Assembly: GCF_019139535.1 (NCBI RefSeq)
Contig: NZ_CP077073.1
Location: forward strand, 5,050,501 to 5,114,500
DNA: 64,000 nt
Direction of reading: 5' to 3'
DNA from: Pseudomonas muyukensis
GTDB taxonomy: Bacteria; Pseudomonadota; Gammaproteobacteria; Pseudomonadales; Pseudomonadaceae
In this document: one piece after another, positions 59,247-64,000 of the stretch
How positions within the stretch are numbered: position 1 is the first letter of the stretch
Layout: every line of letters begins with the position of its first letter
Program-made: the position numbers and the translations under genes
The notes under the pieces: model-generated
The model's input: the letters and a program-made list of their open reading frames with translations, nothing else
Database searches by the model: none
What the model was told of the DNA's origin: nothing

Positions 59247-62102
59247 ATGACCATCAACCTCGGCACCGCCAACGAATTCATCGCCCGCCATATCGGCCCG
59301 CGCGCCGCCGATGAGCAGGCCATGCTCAGCAGCCTCGGCTTCGACTCGCTGGAGGCCATGACCGCCGCCGTCATCCCTGACAGCATCAAGGGCACCAGCG
59401 TGCTGGGCAGCCACGACGGCCAGAGCGAGGCCGACGCCCTCGCCGCGCTGAAAGCCATCGCCGGCAAGAACCAGCTGTTCAAGAGCTACATCGGCCAGGG
59501 CTACTACAACACCCACACGCCGGCGCCGATCCTGCGCAACCTCCTGGAAAACCCGGCCTGGTACACCGCCTATACCCCGTACCAGCCGGAGATCTCCCAG
59601 GGCCGCCTGGAAGCGCTTCTGAACTTCCAGACCCTGATCAGCGACCTCACCGGCCTGCCGATCGCCAACGCCTCGCTGCTCGACGAAGCCACCGCCGCCG
59701 CCGAGGCCATGACCTTCTGCAAGCGCCTGTCGAAGAACAAGGCCAGCCACGCCTTCTTCGCTTCCAGCCATTGCCACCCGCAAACCCTCGACGTACTGCG
59801 CACCCGTGCCGAGCCGCTGGGCATCGAGGTGGTGGTGGGCGACGAGCGTGAGCTAGGCGACGTCAGCGCCTACTTCGGCGCCTTGCTGCAATACCCGGCC
59901 AGCAACGGTGACCTGTTCGACTACCGCGAAGTGGTGCAGCGGTTCCACGGCGCGGGCGCCCTGGTGGCCGTGGCCGCCGACCTGCTGGCCCTGACCCTGC
60001 TCACTGCGCCGGGCGAGTTCGACGCCGACGTGGCCATCGGCAGCGCCCAGCGCTTCGGCGTGCCGCTGGGCTTCGGTGGCCCGCACGCGGCCTACTTCGC
60101 CACCCGCGATGCGTACAAGCGCGACATGCCGGGCCGCCTGGTCGGCGTGTCGATCGACCGCTTCGGCAAGAGCGCCCTGCGCCTGGCCATGCAGACCCGC
60201 GAACAGCACATCCGCCGCGAGAAGGCCACCAGCAACATCTGCACCGCCCAGGTGCTGCTGGCCAACATCGCCAGCATGTACGCCGTGTACCACGGCCCGG
60301 CGGGCCTCAAGCGCATCGCCGAGCGCACCCACGCGCTGACCGCGATCCTCGCCACTGGCCTGACCAAGCTGGGCATCAAGGTGGTCACCGAGGCGTTCTT
60401 CGACACCCTGACCCTGGCCACCGGCAGTGCCACCGCCGCCCTGCACGACAAGGCCCGTGCCCAGGGCATCAACCTGCGCCAGGTCGACGCCGCCCACCTG
60501 GGCCTGTCGCTGGACGAAACCAGCAGCCAGGCCGATGTCCAGGCCCTGTGGCAGTTGCTCAGCGATGGCCAGGCAGCCCCGGACTTCGCCGCCCTGGCCG
60601 CCACCGTCGCCCAGCGCCTGCCGGCCAAGCTGCTGCGCCAGTCGGCCATCCTCGAGCACCCGGTGTTCAACCGCTACCACAGCGAAACCGAGCTGATGCG
60701 CTACCTGCGCCGCCTGGCCGACAAGGACCTGGCGCTGGACCGCAGCATGATCCCGCTGGGCTCGTGCACCATGAAGCTCAACGCCGCCAGCGAGATGATC
60801 CCGGTGACCTGGGCCGAGTTCGGCAACCTGCACCCGTTCGCCCCGGCCGAGCAGAGCCAGGGCTACCTGCAGATGACCAGCGAGCTGGAGGCCATGCTCT
60901 GCGCCGCCACCGGCTACGACGCCGTGTCGCTGCAGCCCAACGCCGGTTCCCAGGGCGAGTACGCAGGCCTGCTGGCGATCCGCGCCTACCACCGCAGCCG
61001 TGGCGACAGCCACCGCGACATCTGCCTGATCCCATCCTCGGCCCACGGCACCAACCCGGCGACCGCGCACATGGCCGGCATGCGCGTGGTGGTCACCGCC
61101 TGCGACGCCCGCGGCAACGTCGACATCGACGACCTGCGCGCCAAGGCCATCGAGCACCGCGAACGCCTGGCCGCGATCATGATCACCTACCCCTCGACCC
61201 ATGGCGTGTTCGAGGAAGCCATCGGCGAGATCTGCGCGATCATCCACGACAACGGCGGCCAGGTGTACATCGACGGCGCCAACATGAACGCCATGGTCGG
61301 CCTGTGCGCCCCGGGCAAGTTCGGCGGCGACGTTTCGCACCTGAACCTGCACAAGACCTTCTGCATTCCCCACGGCGGTGGTGGCCCAGGCGTCGGCCCG
61401 ATCGGCGTCAAGGCGCACCTGGCGCCGTTCCTGCCTGGCCACGCGGCGCTGGAGAACACCACAGGCGCCGTGTGCGCCGCGCCGTTCGGCAGCGCGAGCA
61501 TTCTGCCGATCACCTGGATGTACATTCGCATGATGGGTGGCGCCGGCCTCAAGCGCGCCTCGCAGATGGCGATCCTCAACGCCAACTACATCGCCCGTCG
61601 CCTGGAAGAGCACTATCCTGTGCTGTACACCGGTGGCAACGGCCTGGTGGCGCATGAGTGCATCCTCGACCTGCGCCCGCTCAAGGACACCAGCGGCATC
61701 AGCGTCGACGACGTCGCCAAGCGCCTGATCGACTTCGGTTTCCACGCCCCGACCATGTCCTTCCCGGTGGCCGGCACGCTGATGATCGAACCGACCGAGA
61801 GCGAGTCCAAGGAGGAACTGGACCGTTTCTGCGATGCCATGATCCAGATCCGCGAGGAGATCCGTGCGGTGGAGACTGGCAGCCTGGACAAGGACGACAA
61901 CCCGCTGAAGAACGCCCCGCACACCGCGGCGGAACTGGCCGGCGAATGGGCCCACGGTTACAGCCGCGAGCAGGCGGTCTACCCGCTGCCGAGCCTGGTG
62001 GAAGGCAAGTACTGGCCACCGGTGGGCCGGGTCGACAACGTGTTCGGCGACCGCAACCTGGTCTGCGCCTGCCCGTCGATCGAGAGCTATCAGGACGTCT
62101 GA
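59247..62102 (+). CDS. gcvP: Glycine dehydrogenase (decarboxylating), P protein
   Basis: PLP-dependent decarboxylase of the glycine cleavage system. 951 residues, the fused two-half form. Motifs FIARHIGPR at the start, [20 protein letters not shown], and the PLP lysine in [18 protein letters not shown] near residue 700. 11 nt after gcvH. Confidence 0.98.
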   Translation: MTINLGTANEFIARHIGPRAADEQAMLSSLGFDSLEAMTAAVIPDSIKGTSVLGSHDGQSEADALAALKAIAGKNQLFKSYIGQGYYNTHTPAPILRNLLENPAWYTAYTPYQPEISQGRLEALLNFQTLISDLTGLPIANASLLDEATAAAEAMTFCKRLSKNKASHAFFASSHCHPQTLDVLRTRAEPLGIEVVVGDERELGDVSAYFGALLQYPASNGDLFDYREVVQRFHGAGALVAVAADLLALTLLTAPGEFDADVAIGSAQRFGVPLGFGGPHAAYFATRDAYKRDMPGRLVGVSIDRFGKSALRLAMQTREQHIRREKATSNICTAQVLLANIASMYAVYHGPAGLKRIAERTHALTAILATGLTKLGIKVVTEAFFDTLTLATGSATAALHDKARAQGINLRQVDAAHLGLSLDETSSQADVQALWQLLSDGQAAPDFAALAATVAQRLPAKLLRQSAILEHPVFNRYHSETELMRYLRRLADKDLALDRSMIPLGSCTMKLNAASEMIPVTWAEFGNLHPFAPAEQSQGYLQMTSELEAMLCAATGYDAVSLQPNAGSQGEYAGLLAIRAYHRSRGDSHRDICLIPSSAHGTNPATAHMAGMRVVVTACDARGNVDIDDLRAKAIEHRERLAAIMITYPSTHGVFEEAIGEICAIIHDNGGQVYIDGANMNAMVGLCAPGKFGGDVSHLNLHKTFCIPHGGGGPGVGPIGVKAHLAPFLPGHAALENTTGAVCAAPFGSASILPITWMYIRMMGGAGLKRASQMAILNANYIARRLEEHYPVLYTGGNGLVAHECILDLRPLKDTSGISVDDVAKRLIDFGFHAPTMSFPVAGTLMIEPTESESKEELDRFCDAMIQIREEIRAVETGSLDKDDNPLKNAPHTAAELAGEWAHGYSREQAVYPLPSLVEGKYWPPVGRVDNVFGDRNLVCACPSIESYQDV

Positions 62103-62123
62103 TCGGGTGGGGCCGCTGCGCGC

Positions 62124-62192
62124 CCCATCGCCGGCAAGCCGGCTCCCACAGGGTCAGCGCTAACCTGTGGGAGCCGGCTTGCCGGCGATGGG
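62124..62192. repeat. Long perfect inverted repeat between gcvP and sdaA
   Basis: Arms of 29 bases (62124-62152 and 62164-62192; right arm begins CCTGTGGGAGCCGGCTTGCC) with an 11-base loop. A third REP-type sequence, intra-operonic. Confidence 0.88.
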
Positions 62193-62242
62193 CTGCGTAG
62201 CAGCCCCAATGGGTTTACCGGCTGTCATCAGGAGGAACCACC

Positions 62243-63619
<1,377 letters not shown>

Positions 63620-63645
63620 CCCGAATAAAAACCAAGGAGTCACCG

Positions 63646-64000
63646 ATGTCCGAAACACTGCACAAGACCCCGCTGCACGCCCTGCATCTGGAACTGGGCG
63701 CGCGCATGGTGCCGTTCGCCGGCTACGACATGCCCGTGCAGTACCCGCTGGGCGTGCTCAAGGAACACCTGCACACCCGCGAGCAGGCTGGCCTGTTCGA
63801 TGTCTCGCACATGGGCCAGATCATCCTGCGCGGCAGCGACGCCGCCCGCGCCCTGGAAACCCTGGTGCCGGTGGACATCCTCGACCTGCCGGTGGGCATG
63901 CAGCGCTACGCCATGTTCACCAACGCCGAGGGCGGCATCCTCGACGACCTGATGGTCGCCAACCTGGGTGACGACACGTTGTTCCTGGTGGTCAACGCCG
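63646..64000 (+). CDS. gcvT: Aminomethyltransferase (glycine cleavage T protein), partial
   Basis: The 3' end is beyond the window; 118 codons seen. The start MSETLHKTPLHALHLELGA is followed by MVPFAGYDMPVQYPLGVLKE and LFDVSHMGQI, the conserved GcvT N-terminal folate-binding domain. AAGGAG lies before the ATG, 26 nt after sdaA. Transfers the methylene group to tetrahydrofolate. Confidence 0.96.
   Translation, partial: MSETLHKTPLHALHLELGARMVPFAGYDMPVQYPLGVLKEHLHTREQAGLFDVSHMGQIILRGSDAARALETLVPVDILDLPVGMQRYAMFTNAEGGILDDLMVANLGDDTLFLVVNA

Overview
The window looks like a Pseudomonas chromosome of the P. putida group. Backbone genes are GC-rich. Gene order (guaA-guaB, xseA, leuA, eda-pgl-zwf/hexR, oprB-gtsDCBA, gltS-gltR-glk-edd/gap, an ECF sigma-FecR-TonB receptor with heme oxygenase, arcDABC, a TyrR-like activator, gcvHP-sdaA-gcvT) agrees with what I remember of P. 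putida KT2440. No tRNA, rRNA or CRISPR array was seen. Annotation is by reading translations and motifs; no database search was possible.

Region by region. 1-2700: partial aph(3')-type aminoglycoside phosphotransferase running off the left edge, and a TetR regulator divergent from an MFS exporter. 2765-12182: a genomic island of about 9.4 kb, visibly richer in A+T than its surroundings, inserted at the 3' end of guaA. It is bounded by a 13-bp direct repeat and carries a tyrosine integrase next to its right end. Its cargo is a type III CBASS anti-phage operon: a two-domain SLOG-like/nucleoside phosphorylase protein as likely effector, a CdnC-like cyclase, HORMA, a TRIP13-like ATPase and a DEDDh exonuclease, followed by a small membrane protein. 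A 57-residue ORF, a zinc-ribbon/HTH protein and a two-TM protein complete the cargo. 12171-22228: guaA, guaB, a zinc-ribbon protein, a TauE-type transporter, LysR, xseA, an M23 peptidase and leuA with a candidate leader ORF. 22259-23691: an IS110-family (IS1111-type) element inserted in a REP sequence.

23869-42448: a large glucose-catabolism cluster. GtsABCD and OprB take up glucose; Glk, an epimerase, Zwf, Pgl, Edd, Eda and Gap run the Entner-Doudoroff route. HexR and GltR/GltS regulate it, HexR-type sites lie upstream of zwf/hexR and between edd and gap, and A-rich Hfq/Crc-like motifs precede four of the uptake genes.

42629-48238: heme acquisition. A Fur-box promoter drives an ECF sigma factor and FecR-type regulator. 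The receptor and heme oxygenase genes each carry the same GTTTTTTTAC-N19-CGTCT promoter motif. 48297-49643 is a class III CoA-transferase. 49762-56889: two divergent ArcD paralogs, with arcABC behind an Anr-type box. 57061-64000: a TyrR/GcsR-like sigma-54 activator next to gcvH-gcvP-sdaA-gcvT, with a sigma-54 promoter before gcvH; gcvT runs off the right edge. REP palindromes starting TGTAGGAGCGG are scattered between many backbone genes.
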